50,532 nt of DNA from an uncultured Microcaldota archaeon (GTDB lineage: Archaea > Micrarchaeota > Micrarchaeia > Burarchaeales > Fermentimicrarchaeaceae): NCBI GenBank assembly GCA_903921825.1, contig CAIXRF010000107.1, positions 1 to 50,532 on the forward strand. The letters run 5' to 3'. Below, piece by piece: positions 1 to 8,053 of this stretch. A program made the position numbers and the translations under genes. Below the pieces are notes generated by a model that ran no database searches, was not told the origin of the DNA, and was given only the letters and a program-made list of their open reading frames with translations. The stretch's first letter is position 1, and each line of letters starts with the position of its first letter.

Positions 1-2
1 AC

Positions 3-626
3 TGCCCGAAAGGCTGCGCAAAATACATAGAGGCGCTCGCCTCGCTCGGCAGGTATTCATACAGCATCGTGATTGAGGAGGTGGAGGAGGGAGTCGCCTA
101 CCGCGGGGACGGATTCGCGGTTTCCGCGTTCCCGGTGCGGCACACGGGTAGGAGCCTGGGCTACGTGTTCAAGCAGGAGGACAGGAGGAACTGCGACGAG
201 GCGAAGTGCAAGAAGCTCGGGATAAAGGGGAAGATGTTCGGCGAGCTGGAGAAGAAGGGGGAGATTGTGGTGGGCGGGAAGCGCATAACGTATGAGTCCG
301 TCTCCGCCCCGAAGCCAGGCGTGAAGATAGCCTATGCCGGCGACTGCGTCCCGGATGAGAAGACGGTTGAGGCGGCGAAGGGCGCCGACGTCCTGATACA
401 TGAGGCTACGTATGCGAACGACCACGAGAAGGAAGCCGCAGAAAAGCTCCACTCAACAGCGGCGCAGGCCGCGGGGATAGCAAAAAAGGCAGGGGTGAAG
501 CAGCTCGTGCTCACGCACGTCAGCGGAAGATATAAGGAGGCGGGCGCACTTGAAGAGGAGGCGCGCGCGATTTTCAAGAACGCGCGCGTGGCGGAAGACG
601 GGACTGAGATTCTAATTCCTGACTAG
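3..626 (+). CDS. rnz: Ribonuclease Z (tRNase Z), 3' part
   Basis: C-terminal two thirds of ribonuclease Z, the metallo-beta-lactamase endonuclease that removes the 3' trailer from tRNA precursors. The frame is open from base 3 with no start, so the gene begins before the window and the HxHxDH metal site is missing here. Visible family motifs are AYAGDC (usual GDT position), LIHEATY, HSTAAQAAGIAKKAG and LTHVSGRY, which supplies a metal ligand and the RNase Z-type ending. The GTG start given in the ORF track is only the first start codon in the fragment. It converges with the next gene, overlapping its 3' end by 15 nt. The identification is secure; Cys instead of Thr in GDT is a mild variation. 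Confidence 0.9.
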   Translation, partial: CPKGCAKYIEALASLGRYSYSIVIEEVEEGVAYRGDGFAVSAFPVRHTGRSLGYVFKQEDRRNCDEAKCKKLGIKGKMFGELEKKGEIVVGGKRITYESVSAPKPGVKIAYAGDCVPDEKTVEAAKGADVLIHEATYANDHEKEAAEKLHSTAAQAAGIAKKAGVKQLVLTHVSGRYKEAGALEEEARAIFKNARVAEDGTEILIPD

Positions 627-2372
627 CGCAGTGAATAGGCCGCCGGAAAGCAGCGCAATCCCCAGCGGGCAGGTTGAAGGCTGCGGTGCGGGCGTTGGCG
701 ACGGGCTCGCGGTTGGCAACGGCGTCGCAGTCGGAACTGGGGTGGGCGTTTCCGTTGCAGTGGACGTGGGAGTTGGTGCTGGCGTTGGAGTCGCGGAGGG
801 AATGGAAGTCACAGAGGTTTCCGGCGTGGGAGTCACAGAGGCGCCTGGAGTTGGAGTCACCGCCCCGCAGTCGCTTATCGTGGCATATTTTACTGCAAGT
901 GGATAGCCTAACTTCTCAATGGAAATTTTGTAATAGCCGGAAACGGGCGGAGTGAATGAGGCTGAGCCGTTAAAATCAGTAGTCTCCTGCTCGACTTCGG
1001 ACCATTCGAAGCCTGCGGAGTAGAGGGAGACAGTGGTGGGAGTGTTCGCGATGGGGTTGCCGGATTCATCAGTCGCCCTGATTGCGAGCGGCTGGCCTAT
1101 GCATCCCTCGGCAGCGACTGCAAGCCTCAGTTGCCTCTCTTCACTCCTTCCGAATCCCTGGTCCAGGGCGTAGTAAACTTTTCCTCCCGCAGCGAACAGG
1201 GTATGGAGGCGGTTCATGCCGTCAATTGCGGCGCTGTAGTCAATCGGCGAAGCCGAGGTTGAGATGTTCTCGCCGCCGACCCATGCGCTTCCGTTCCAGC
1301 CGGCATGCATGAGGGCATGGCCTGAGGGAGTAGTTGCTTCCCACAGGATGTGTGGTCTCCCTTCGCCGTCCGCAGCAATGAACGGCGCCTCGGGCGAGTC
1401 CGCGGTCCACTGGACAGGCAGCGGGCTGGACCAGCCTGCGCCCCCATCCGAGGATTTCGAGTAGAAAAGCGAGAGCGTGCCGGTTGCATTGTCTGCCCAG
1501 ATTGCGTGAATATTATCGTGCTGATCCGCTGAAATCACGGGCGCATATGAGGCGGAACCCGGTGTGTTCGATATGTCCTTCTTCTCCTTTATTCCGCTGC
1601 ATGTGCAGCTGAACTGCGCATACCACACATCCCACTGCCCGGGAAGTGAGCCGCTTGTGTCGTTCGCGTCACGCCATGCGATGTGTGCGGTCCCGGAGGT
1701 GTCGAACGCAATATCCGGCGCCTCGGAATTCCCCACAGTGTTGGAAACGTCGTATTCGCGGCCTGAGGGGGTGTCCATGAACTGTATCTCCCCGCTCGAG
1801 CCGTTCGTCCAGACTATTCCGTAGCCGCCCTTCGGGTTCGCGGCAATTCTGGGCTGGCCGGCAGTGCCATAGTCGAGCACGCCGGGGTCCTTCCACGTGC
1901 CTCCGATGAACTTTGAAAGGCTTAAGTTCCCTCCGCTCACCCACACGAGGGCTGCGGTGCCGTTTGCGCCTGCGGCGAAGTCAAAGGGGCCGTCCGCAGC
2001 CTCGGTCCCAGGGATTTGCGCAGCAGGACTCCAGAAGAGGCCGCGGTCGGTTGAGATTGAATAATAGAAAGCAGTCTGCGCCTTCCAGACTATGGCGAGG
2101 TTGCCGCCCGCGTCCGAGGCGATGCGCACCTGCGGTGCGCTTTCGGAAGCGGCGATTTCTATAGGATGCATGTCGCCCCCGCTCGTTGTGTTCGCATACA
2201 TTACCGAGCAGTTTTCTGCGCCGCACTCTGCCCAGGCCGCGTGCGCAATATTGCCCACCACCGCAAGCCAGGGGCTGGATGCGTTGGCGCCGGGAGCGGA
2301 AACTTCCGCAGGTGCCCCGAAAGCGGAAGCAATCCCGGCTAGGCAGAGGAAAAAGACTGCGTGGTTTAGCAC
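612..2372 (-). CDS. Secreted beta-propeller (BNR/sialidase-like) protein with TP-rich stalk
   Basis: About 586 aa and probably exported. GTG at 2372 is preferred because it opens directly on a hydrophobic signal peptide (VFFLCLAGIASAFG), 11 nt after the upstream gene's stop; the longer ORF-track start would bury the signal. The body holds repeated blades with Asp-box-like motifs (STDRGLFWSPA, SSDGGAGWSSP) and recurring phrases such as PQVRIASDAGGNLAIVW, so a beta-propeller is expected. An Ig-like segment follows, then a Thr/Pro-rich stalk and a short C-terminal tail (CPLGIALL...ALVRN) of the Cys-hydrophobic-basic type. No catalytic sialidase residues could be assigned, so binding or adhesion is as likely as enzymatic activity. 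It is last in a minus-strand group with 2384-2821 and 2842-3510. Confidence 0.75.
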   Translation of the reverse strand: MLNHAVFFLCLAGIASAFGAPAEVSAPGANASSPWLAVVGNIAHAAWAECGAENCSVMYANTTSGGDMHPIEIAASESAPQVRIASDAGGNLAIVWKAQTAFYYSISTDRGLFWSPAAQIPGTEAADGPFDFAAGANGTAALVWVSGGNLSLSKFIGGTWKDPGVLDYGTAGQPRIAANPKGGYGIVWTNGSSGEIQFMDTPSGREYDVSNTVGNSEAPDIAFDTSGTAHIAWRDANDTSGSLPGQWDVWYAQFSCTCSGIKEKKDISNTPGSASYAPVISADQHDNIHAIWADNATGTLSLFYSKSSDGGAGWSSPLPVQWTADSPEAPFIAADGEGRPHILWEATTPSGHALMHAGWNGSAWVGGENISTSASPIDYSAAIDGMNRLHTLFAAGGKVYYALDQGFGRSEERQLRLAVAAEGCIGQPLAIRATDESGNPIANTPTTVSLYSAGFEWSEVEQETTDFNGSASFTPPVSGYYKISIEKLGYPLAVKYATISDCGAVTPTPGASVTPTPETSVTSIPSATPTPAPTPTSTATETPTPVPTATPLPTASPSPTPAPQPSTCPLGIALLSGGLFTALVRN

Positions 2373-2383
2373 GGGCTGCAAGA

Positions 2384-2821
2384 TTATGCCGCCCTCTCCC
2401 CTTTGGGAGCGCCCGCTGCCGGCGGCTTCACGCCGAAGTTCGGAATGCCGAGCATCACCGGAACGTTCAGGCCGAGCGGGACGGAGAAGAAAATGCTGTT
2501 TGCAGCGCACACGCTGTTCGCGGCGTTGAGCAGCAGCATGGAGAAATCCTCCGGGAGCTTCTGCTTCTTCGACTCCCTCCACTCCTTCTGCACTTCCTTC
2601 GCCTTCTTCGCGTCCTCGCGCAGGGTGAAGATGCCGGTCAGCTTCAGCCGCCCCACCTGCTCGTGGTAGTCGAGGGAGAAAGTGTACTGGACGGTCATCT
2701 CATCCTTGTTCACATCAATGTCATCGATGTGAAAGTGGGCCGTCACCCCCTGGACCTGCTCGTTGAGCTTGTCGCGCTTGACCTCGGCGGCGACTATCCT
2801 CCCGGATGTTATTACTGCCAT
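2384..2821 (-). CDS. Small hypothetical protein, possibly SecB-like fold
   Basis: A 145-aa soluble protein with no signal peptide. A strong Shine-Dalgarno (AGGAGG six bases before ATG) fixes the start. The sequence reads as amphipathic strands (DEMTVQYTFSLDY, GRLKLTGIFTLRE) followed by a helical Ala/Asn/Cys segment (LLNAANSVCAANSIFF) and a Pro/Gly-rich tail. This strand-then-helix order resembles the SecB-like fold seen in small archaeal proteins, but no residue-level signature confirms it. It follows the UPF0173 hydrolase by 20 nt and precedes the secreted propeller gene by 11 nt, so co-transcription is likely. Function unknown. Confidence 0.7.
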   Translation of the reverse strand: MAVITSGRIVAAEVKRDKLNEQVQGVTAHFHIDDIDVNKDEMTVQYTFSLDYHEQVGRLKLTGIFTLREDAKKAKEVQKEWRESKKQKLPEDFSMLLLNAANSVCAANSIFFSVPLGLNVPVMLGIPNFGVKPPAAGAPKGERAA

Positions 2822-2841
2822 AAAATCCCTCCTGCTAGCAT

Positions 2842-3510
2842 TCAGAGCTGTACCTGTTCGCCAAACTTCATGACAACTGCCTTTACCTTGCTCCCTTCCA
2901 GAGAGCGCGCAAACTCCCGCGTGTCCGCGGCTATCCTGTCAAAAGTCGCATAGTGGATGGGGACGACGTATTTGCACTTTATTTCCCTCGCGGCCTTCTC
3001 CGCGGAGATTATGTCCATCGTGTATGTGCCACCAACGGGCAGGAGCGCCCAGTCGCACTTTATGTCCATCATCCCGGAAAACTCGTAGGTGTCGCCTGCC
3101 GCGTAGACGCGTATGCCGTCCTTTTCGATTATGTAGCCAACGGGGTGTGCGGACTGCGGGTGGATTGCCTGCACCACCTCTAGCTCAACCCCTTTCGCCT
3201 GGAACTTGTCCCCGGCCTTCACTTCCATCTTCTGCCTCTCCGGGAGGCGGAGCTCGCGCAGCACAGCCTTCGGCGCCACGACCGTCGCCCACGTCCTCTC
3301 CGCTATCTCCACTACGGTCTCGGGCTCGAAGTGGTCGAAATGCTCGTGCGTTATCAGGATGAGGTCGCACTTCTTTATGTCATGGGCGTCCTTCCTCGCG
3401 CTCGGGTACTTCCTGCCGCCTTCGCCGGAGAAGTAGGGGTCTAGGTAGATTATCGTGTCCCCAAAGACCAGCTCGAAGCTCGAATGCCCGAAATAGCGCA
3501 GGGTTGCCAT
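2842..3510 (-). CDS. UPF0173-family metal-dependent hydrolase (MBL fold)
   Basis: 222 aa, the usual length of UPF0173/UlaG-like metallo-beta-lactamase hydrolases. It begins MATLRYFGHSSFEL, has YLDPYFSG, the metal-binding motif THEHFDHFEP, HPQSAHPVGY, AAGDTYEFSGM and the late histidine in VPIHYATFDR, so the full set of metal ligands is present. It is a cytoplasmic hydrolase of unknown substrate. ATG at 3510 follows GAGG, and a TATA-like element near 3540 is shared with the divergent gene at 3567. First gene of a probable three-gene minus-strand unit. Confidence 0.9.
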   Translation of the reverse strand: MATLRYFGHSSFELVFGDTIIYLDPYFSGEGGRKYPSARKDAHDIKKCDLILITHEHFDHFEPETVVEIAERTWATVVAPKAVLRELRLPERQKMEVKAGDKFQAKGVELEVVQAIHPQSAHPVGYIIEKDGIRVYAAGDTYEFSGMMDIKCDWALLPVGGTYTMDIISAEKAAREIKCKYVVPIHYATFDRIAADTREFARSLEGSKVKAVVMKFGEQVQL

Positions 3511-3536
3511 TTTCCTCGTTGGATAATTCGCAACAC

Positions 3537-3547
3537 TAATATAAATA
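3537..3547. promoter_or_regulatory. Shared divergent TATA element
   Basis: The AT-rich stretch taatataaata is a TATA box in either orientation. It lies about 25 bp before ATG 3567 on the plus strand, implying a leaderless transcript, and about 30 bp before ATG 3510 on the minus strand. Confidence 0.6.
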
Positions 3548-3566
3548 CTCTTACTAAATCAGCACG

Positions 3567-4370
3567 ATGAAACTTGCCGCGGTCCTGGCCCTGTTGTTGC
3601 TTTCCGCAGCTGCGCTTGCTGCAAACGTGACCGGGTTCGAGGACGCTGGATTCGCCGTTACGGTGACAGTGAATAAGGATGGGAGCGCGCACGTCGAGGA
3701 GCAGGTGCAGATGATAGTCTCGCCTGCGATGGTGGACCTCTACAAGGAGAGCCTGCGCTCGACGAGGCTGACCATCGATGACTGGCGGCGCACCACGGGC
3801 TCGCTCAACCTGCGCTACCACGTCCTCGGCGGGAACGTGACGCCCCTGAACACCTACATCTTCCCCCGGCCGCTGCAGCGCTTCACGTACGTGGAAACGT
3901 CGCTTGCGACCATCACCGTGGAGTACGACACCTCCGGCCCCATTTTCACGACGCGCGAGCTTGGGCCCAGGCTCACCGCCTATTCGCTCATCCCCGACAC
4001 GCTTTCGTTCGAGAACGCGCCCGAGGGGCAGATACTCCCCGAGAACGCGGTCCTCACCATAATCATCCCGCCCAGCTCCACGGTGGACCTGTCGCGCACT
4101 TTCCCGCGCCCAACGTCTCCTGCGGGCTCGGCAGTGAGCACCGCTTCCGCTTACACATGGAATGCGACGGGCGGGGCGATTCCGCTCACGCCCCTTGAAT
4201 TCACCTTCAATACCGAGCAGTCTCTCGACAGCGAGGTAAGCACGTTCTTCAGCGGAGTGCAGATGAAGGCGACGGAACTCCTGCTCTCCAACTACGGCCT
4301 GCTCGCGGGCGTGATAGTCATAATACTCGCACTTCTCTTCTTCGTGCTGAAACAGTCGAAAACGATATGA
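3567..4370 (+). CDS. Membrane-anchored extracellular protein, unknown
   Basis: 267 aa. An N-terminal signal peptide (LAAVLALLLLSAAALAA) leads to a beta-rich ectodomain of roughly 215 residues starting VTVTVNKDGSAHVEEQ. One C-terminal transmembrane helix (LLAGVIVIILALLFFVL) ends in KQSKTI, giving an outside-facing anchored topology. The dG(S)AHVEE phrase recalls the N-terminal domain of DUF2207-type membrane proteins, but this is weak. ATG 3567 sits at the expected leaderless distance from the TATA element. The pilin-leader gene begins 13 nt downstream with its Shine-Dalgarno over this stop, so the two are probably one transcript and may act together at the envelope. Confidence 0.75.
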   Translation: MKLAAVLALLLLSAAALAANVTGFEDAGFAVTVTVNKDGSAHVEEQVQMIVSPAMVDLYKESLRSTRLTIDDWRRTTGSLNLRYHVLGGNVTPLNTYIFPRPLQRFTYVETSLATITVEYDTSGPIFTTRELGPRLTAYSLIPDTLSFENAPEGQILPENAVLTIIIPPSSTVDLSRTFPRPTSPAGSAVSTASAYTWNATGGAIPLTPLEFTFNTEQSLDSEVSTFFSGVQMKATELLLSNYGLLAGVIVIILALLFFVLKQSKTI

Positions 4371-4383
4371 GGTGGGGATGGAA

Positions 4384-6495
4384 ATGGGAAAAGCACAGTC
4401 GGCCATGCGAGTTGAATCGCCTTCGGCGCTAGCTCGCAACTCGCCTCTGCGAGTTCCGATTGCCCCTGGCGGGCAACAGCCTCAAGTCGCCTGCGGCGAC
4501 AACTGCGCAACTCGCGTTGCGCATCGCGCCTGCCGCGGGCAGAGCGCGATGGAGTTTCTGATGACCTACGGCTGGGCAATTCTCGTCCTCATAGTCGTTG
4601 TCGCAGTCCTTTTCTACATCGGCGTGCTGAACCCGAAGAACACGCAGACTAACACGTTCTTTTTCACCCCTGGGTTCAGCGCCTACTCCTTCATCGTCGG
4701 CAATGGCACAGGAGCATTGGCACTCGACTTCGGCCAGGCTCTTGGGAGGTCCATCGTAGTCATTGGCATCTCCTGTTCACAGAATTCCTCCGCGGCAATG
4801 CGCGACCTCGACAACCCGATAGACATCTCTACTGGGGAGCACAGATGGGTTACGGGTGGCAACTCCAACAACACAGTCTTCTGCACTGGGGAGGACGGCC
4901 AGCCGCTCTCCTCAGAGAATGCACAGCTTGGAGAAAGATACAGAGGGAAGGTTTGCATGCACTACATGGAAACGGACACTTCCATGAACAGGACGGTGTG
5001 CGGAGACATAAGTGCGAGGTTTGAGGTTGCGCCTACGCCAGGCCCCACTGCGACGCCAGGGGGCTCGCCCACGCCCGGAGGCACCGAAACGCCTACCCCC
5101 ACGCCTACGCCCAGCCCGACTCCTCCACCTGTAGTGATAGTGGGCGGCAACCCGCCAACCCAGAGGCAGCATTATGAAACAGGGGCGCCTACGGACTACA
5201 CGTTCATCGACACCAACAATCCGTTCAACGGAACCGGAACGCTTGCAACCTGCCAGGCATATGCAGGAGCGTCGTGCAACATCAAGATGAAGGTCTTCAG
5301 GGACGGCGGAGACAACTGGGTATTCGTTGGCGAGTCGGGAACCCAGAGCCTCGCCCCTGGCCTGAACACGTTCTCGTGCAGCATGGCGGTTCAGGCAGGG
5401 GATTACATTGGTGTATGGGAGAGCGCGTCACAGTGCGTCTACTATGACCAGGGCGGGACGGCGCTCTACATGCGTCCTGGAGATGTCACCAGTACGACTG
5501 GAAAGGGCGAATGGGCCTCGCCGCCGGTGGGGATAACGTTCTCCATCTATGCGACCAGTGCGGGAGGGGCGCCTACGCCGACGCCAACTCCAATCCCCAC
5601 GCCGACGCCCACGCCGACCCCCGGGCCGGTAATACTCGCGAGCGGGCAGAACCACCCGCAGTTTGTAGCCGTTGACGGCACCAATGTCTATTGGGATGAA
5701 AACGTCGGCGGGAACGTGAAAAAGATCCATCTTGACGGCAGCGGCGAAATCGCGACGCTTGCGAGCGGGCTGAGCACCCCGAACGCCCTAGTGATAGACG
5801 GCAGCTATGTTTATTGGGCGGAGTCACAAGGCGGCACCGTGAAGAGGGTCCCCATCGGAGGGGGGACGCCTCCTGATACACTTGCAAGCGGGCAGAACGG
5901 GCCTGCCGGCATTGCAGTTGATGGCAGCTACATCTACTGGAGTGAGTTCAGCGGCGGCACTGTGAAAAAGGCTTCGAAAGTCGATGGGAGCGGCCAGACT
6001 ACTCTCGCGAGCGGGCTGAACGCGCCTACCGGTGTTACAGTTGATGGCAGCTACGTTTACTGGGGCGAATTCAGCGGCGGCACCGTGAAGAGGGCCTCGA
6101 AAGCTGATGGGAGCGGCCAAATCACTCTCGCGAGCGGGCTGAACGGAGTGAACATGGTCATAGTTGATAGCACTTATGTTTACTGGGACGAGGCGATGGG
6201 CACGGGTGTGGTAAAGAAGGCCTCGAAAGCTGATGGAAGCGGCCTTACTATCCTCGCTAGTGGGCTGAGCGGGCCTGCAGGCCTTGCGATTGACGGCAGC
6301 TATGCCTACTGGGCTGAGCAGAGCGGCAACATTATCAGGAAGGCCCCGCTTGATGGCGGCGGACCCACTACGACGCTGGCGAGCGGACGGGATGCTCCTG
6401 GAGGCGTTGCGATTGACGGCAGCTACGTCTACTGGGCCGAGTGGGGAAGCGGCCACACCCCGACTAGCGGCAACGTAGTGAAGGTTGCGAAGTAA
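4384..6495 (+). CDS. Class III signal-peptide (pilin-like) protein with TP stalks and seven-bladed beta-propeller
   Basis: About 703 aa. The N-terminus carries a class III signal peptide, RGQSAMEFLMTYGWAILV, as in archaellins and type IV pilins that are cut by a FlaK/EppA-type peptidase. A roughly 150-aa pilin-like domain follows (NPKNTQTNTFFFTPGFSAYSF), then a TP-rich linker, a beta-sandwich-like domain of about 135 aa, a second TP linker, and seven ~42-residue repeats (LASGLxxPxxxxVDGSYVYWxE..GGTVKRAS), matching a seven-bladed YWTD-like propeller. ATG 4384 lies nine bases after GAGGTG; ATG 4378 and GTG 4372 are in-frame alternatives. The QSAM leader motif occurs twice, at residues 5-8 and just before the hydrophobic helix, with about 45 residues of hairpin-encoded sequence between. 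Paralogue of 44422-47040 over the N-terminal module only. Likely a displayed filament tip or adhesin. Confidence 0.8.
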   Translation: MGKAQSAMRVESPSALARNSPLRVPIAPGGQQPQVACGDNCATRVAHRACRGQSAMEFLMTYGWAILVLIVVVAVLFYIGVLNPKNTQTNTFFFTPGFSAYSFIVGNGTGALALDFGQALGRSIVVIGISCSQNSSAAMRDLDNPIDISTGEHRWVTGGNSNNTVFCTGEDGQPLSSENAQLGERYRGKVCMHYMETDTSMNRTVCGDISARFEVAPTPGPTATPGGSPTPGGTETPTPTPTPSPTPPPVVIVGGNPPTQRQHYETGAPTDYTFIDTNNPFNGTGTLATCQAYAGASCNIKMKVFRDGGDNWVFVGESGTQSLAPGLNTFSCSMAVQAGDYIGVWESASQCVYYDQGGTALYMRPGDVTSTTGKGEWASPPVGITFSIYATSAGGAPTPTPTPIPTPTPTPTPGPVILASGQNHPQFVAVDGTNVYWDENVGGNVKKIHLDGSGEIATLASGLSTPNALVIDGSYVYWAESQGGTVKRVPIGGGTPPDTLASGQNGPAGIAVDGSYIYWSEFSGGTVKKASKVDGSGQTTLASGLNAPTGVTVDGSYVYWGEFSGGTVKRASKADGSGQITLASGLNGVNMVIVDSTYVYWDEAMGTGVVKKASKADGSGLTILASGLSGPAGLAIDGSYAYWAEQSGNIIRKAPLDGGGPTTTLASGRDAPGGVAIDGSYVYWAEWGSGHTPTSGNVVKVAK
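4407..4542. repeat. Cluster of five short inverted repeats inside a pilin leader
   Basis: Five perfect or near-perfect hairpins lie in tandem in frame: GCGAGTTG/CAACTCGC (4407/4437), TTGCCC/GGGCAA (4460/4471), GTCGC/GCGAC (4486/4496), TGCGCAAC/GTTGCGCA with loop TCGC (4504/4516) and CTGCC/GGCAG (4530/4538). The block encodes an Arg/Ala/Cys/Gln-rich spacer between two copies of the QSAM motif. A 15-mer, gcgggcaacagcctc, recurs in the paralogous leader near 44471. Confidence 0.8.
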
Positions 6496-6531
6496 GGCGC
6501 CGGGCAGGCATCGCAGCCCGACTGTCGCAGG

Positions 6532-6540
6532 CTTTTTAAC
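6532..6540 (+). promoter_or_regulatory. TATA box for pheS-pheT
   Basis: ctttttaac is centred about 28 bp before ATG 6565, predicting a leaderless pheS-pheT mRNA. Confidence 0.55.
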
Positions 6541-6564
6541 ATAGCACCAGCAAATTCCCAGTTG

Positions 6565-8052
6565 ATGCTCCACCAGCACGAGAAGGCAGTCCTTAGGGCG
6601 ATTGACGAGGGCGCAACGACTCCCGGCGAGCTGTGCAAGGCCACGAAGCTCCCGCTGGACGCGGCGGGGCGCGCGCTCCTCCTCCTGAAGGAGAAGAAGG
6701 CCGTCGAGCTGCGCGAGGAGAGGCGGGTGGAATACCGCATCGAGAAGGAGGGAAAGAAGTTCTGCGATGGCGGCTTCCCCGAGAGGAGGCTGCTCGAGAG
6801 GCTACGCAGCGGGGATGCGGAGTTCTCCGCGCTTGACGCGGAGGAGAAGTCCGTGGGCGTGCCCTGGGCGAAGCGGCTCGGATGGGTGGAGATTGCGGAG
6901 AAGGATGGGAAGCGCGTCCTCAGGATGAGCGCGGCAGGGAAGGACGTCGCTGAAAAGGGGTACGAGCTGGAGAAGGCTTGCAGGAAGGTCGCGATGGAGG
7001 CGGCGCTGGAGGAGGCGGAGGCGCAGAAATTCGGGCAGGCTCTGATGGACAGGGGGCTCGTGTGCAAGCACGAGAAGACGGAGATAACGCACGTGAAGCT
7101 CACGAAAGTCGGAGAATCGCTGCTCGCGGACGAGGTGTTCGTGCAGCAGAAGCCCGAAGTCAACATCCTCACGAAGGAGATGATTTCAGCTGGCAAGTGG
7201 AAGGACGTAAGCCTGCGGCCCTACGACACGGACGCGGCAGTTGAGCGGGCATTCCCGGGGAAGACGCACCCGCTCAGGCGCGTGATGGGGAGGATAAGGC
7301 GCATATTCCTTGAGATGGGCTTTGAGGAGATGGAAGGCAGGATGATTGAGTCGTCCTTCTGGAATTTCGACGCGCTCTTCCAGCCGCAGGACCATCCTGC
7401 GCGGGATTTGGCGGACACGTTCTACCTCCTGCAGCCGGACAGGATTGAGATTCCTGACGAGGAGCTTGGGAAGAAGGTGGCGAAGGCGCACCAGAAGGGC
7501 TGGAAATATTCGTGGAGCAGGGAGGTAGCCCAGCAGCCCGTGCTCAGGACGCACACGACCGCGCTCTCCGCGAGGTATGTCGCGGAAACGGGGATGGAGA
7601 AGCGGAAGGCGCCTGCAAAATACTTCTCAATCGGCAGGGTGTACAGGAATGAAGCGACTGATTACAAGCATCTCGCCGAGTTCCACCAGGTGGAAGGGAT
7701 AGTGGTGGACGAGGACGCGACCTTCCGCGACCTGCTCGGAATTTTGAAGGAGTTCTACGGGAAGCTCGGGTTCGAGAAGATAAGGTTCAGGCCCTCGTTC
7801 TTCCCCTACACCGAGCCTTCGCTCGAGGTGGAGGTATTCTACGAGCCGAAGGGAGTTTGGATGGAGCTCGGCGGCGCCGGGATTTTCAGGCCCGAAGTCT
7901 GCCTGCCGCTCTGGGGGAAATATCCCGTTCTCGCTTGGGGGCTTTCGCTCGAGAGGCCGCTGATGCTGATGAGGGGGATTGAGGACATCCGCACCTTCTA
8001 TAAGAACGACCTCGCGTGGCTGCGGGAGCCAATGGATGGAAAGGGGCTTTGA
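6565..8052 (+). CDS. pheS: Phenylalanyl-tRNA synthetase alpha subunit
   Basis: 495 aa, the length of archaeal/eukaryotic-type PheS. With PheT it charges tRNA-Phe in the cytoplasm. An N-terminal winged-helix-like region (residues 1-200) precedes the class II catalytic core: FWNFDALFQPQDHPARD, VLRTHTTALSARYV, FSIGRVYRNEATDYKHLAEF (motif 2 region), FRPSFFPYTEPS, GAGIFRPEV, and the motif 3 region LAWGLSLERPLMLMRGIEDIR. ATG 6565 is chosen because it sits at leaderless distance from the TATA box; TTG 6562 is the ORF-track start. pheT begins 2 nt after this stop, the classic arrangement. Confidence 0.96.
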   Translation: MLHQHEKAVLRAIDEGATTPGELCKATKLPLDAAGRALLLLKEKKAVELREERRVEYRIEKEGKKFCDGGFPERRLLERLRSGDAEFSALDAEEKSVGVPWAKRLGWVEIAEKDGKRVLRMSAAGKDVAEKGYELEKACRKVAMEAALEEAEAQKFGQALMDRGLVCKHEKTEITHVKLTKVGESLLADEVFVQQKPEVNILTKEMISAGKWKDVSLRPYDTDAAVERAFPGKTHPLRRVMGRIRRIFLEMGFEEMEGRMIESSFWNFDALFQPQDHPARDLADTFYLLQPDRIEIPDEELGKKVAKAHQKGWKYSWSREVAQQPVLRTHTTALSARYVAETGMEKRKAPAKYFSIGRVYRNEATDYKHLAEFHQVEGIVVDEDATFRDLLGILKEFYGKLGFEKIRFRPSFFPYTEPSLEVEVFYEPKGVWMELGGAGIFRPEVCLPLWGKYPVLAWGLSLERPLMLMRGIEDIRTFYKNDLAWLREPMDGKGL

Positions 8053-8053
8053 A

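Noticed and set aside
5824-6579. 251-aa minus-strand ORF with repeats
   Set aside because: Its repeats are the reverse complement of the propeller blades at 4384-6495.
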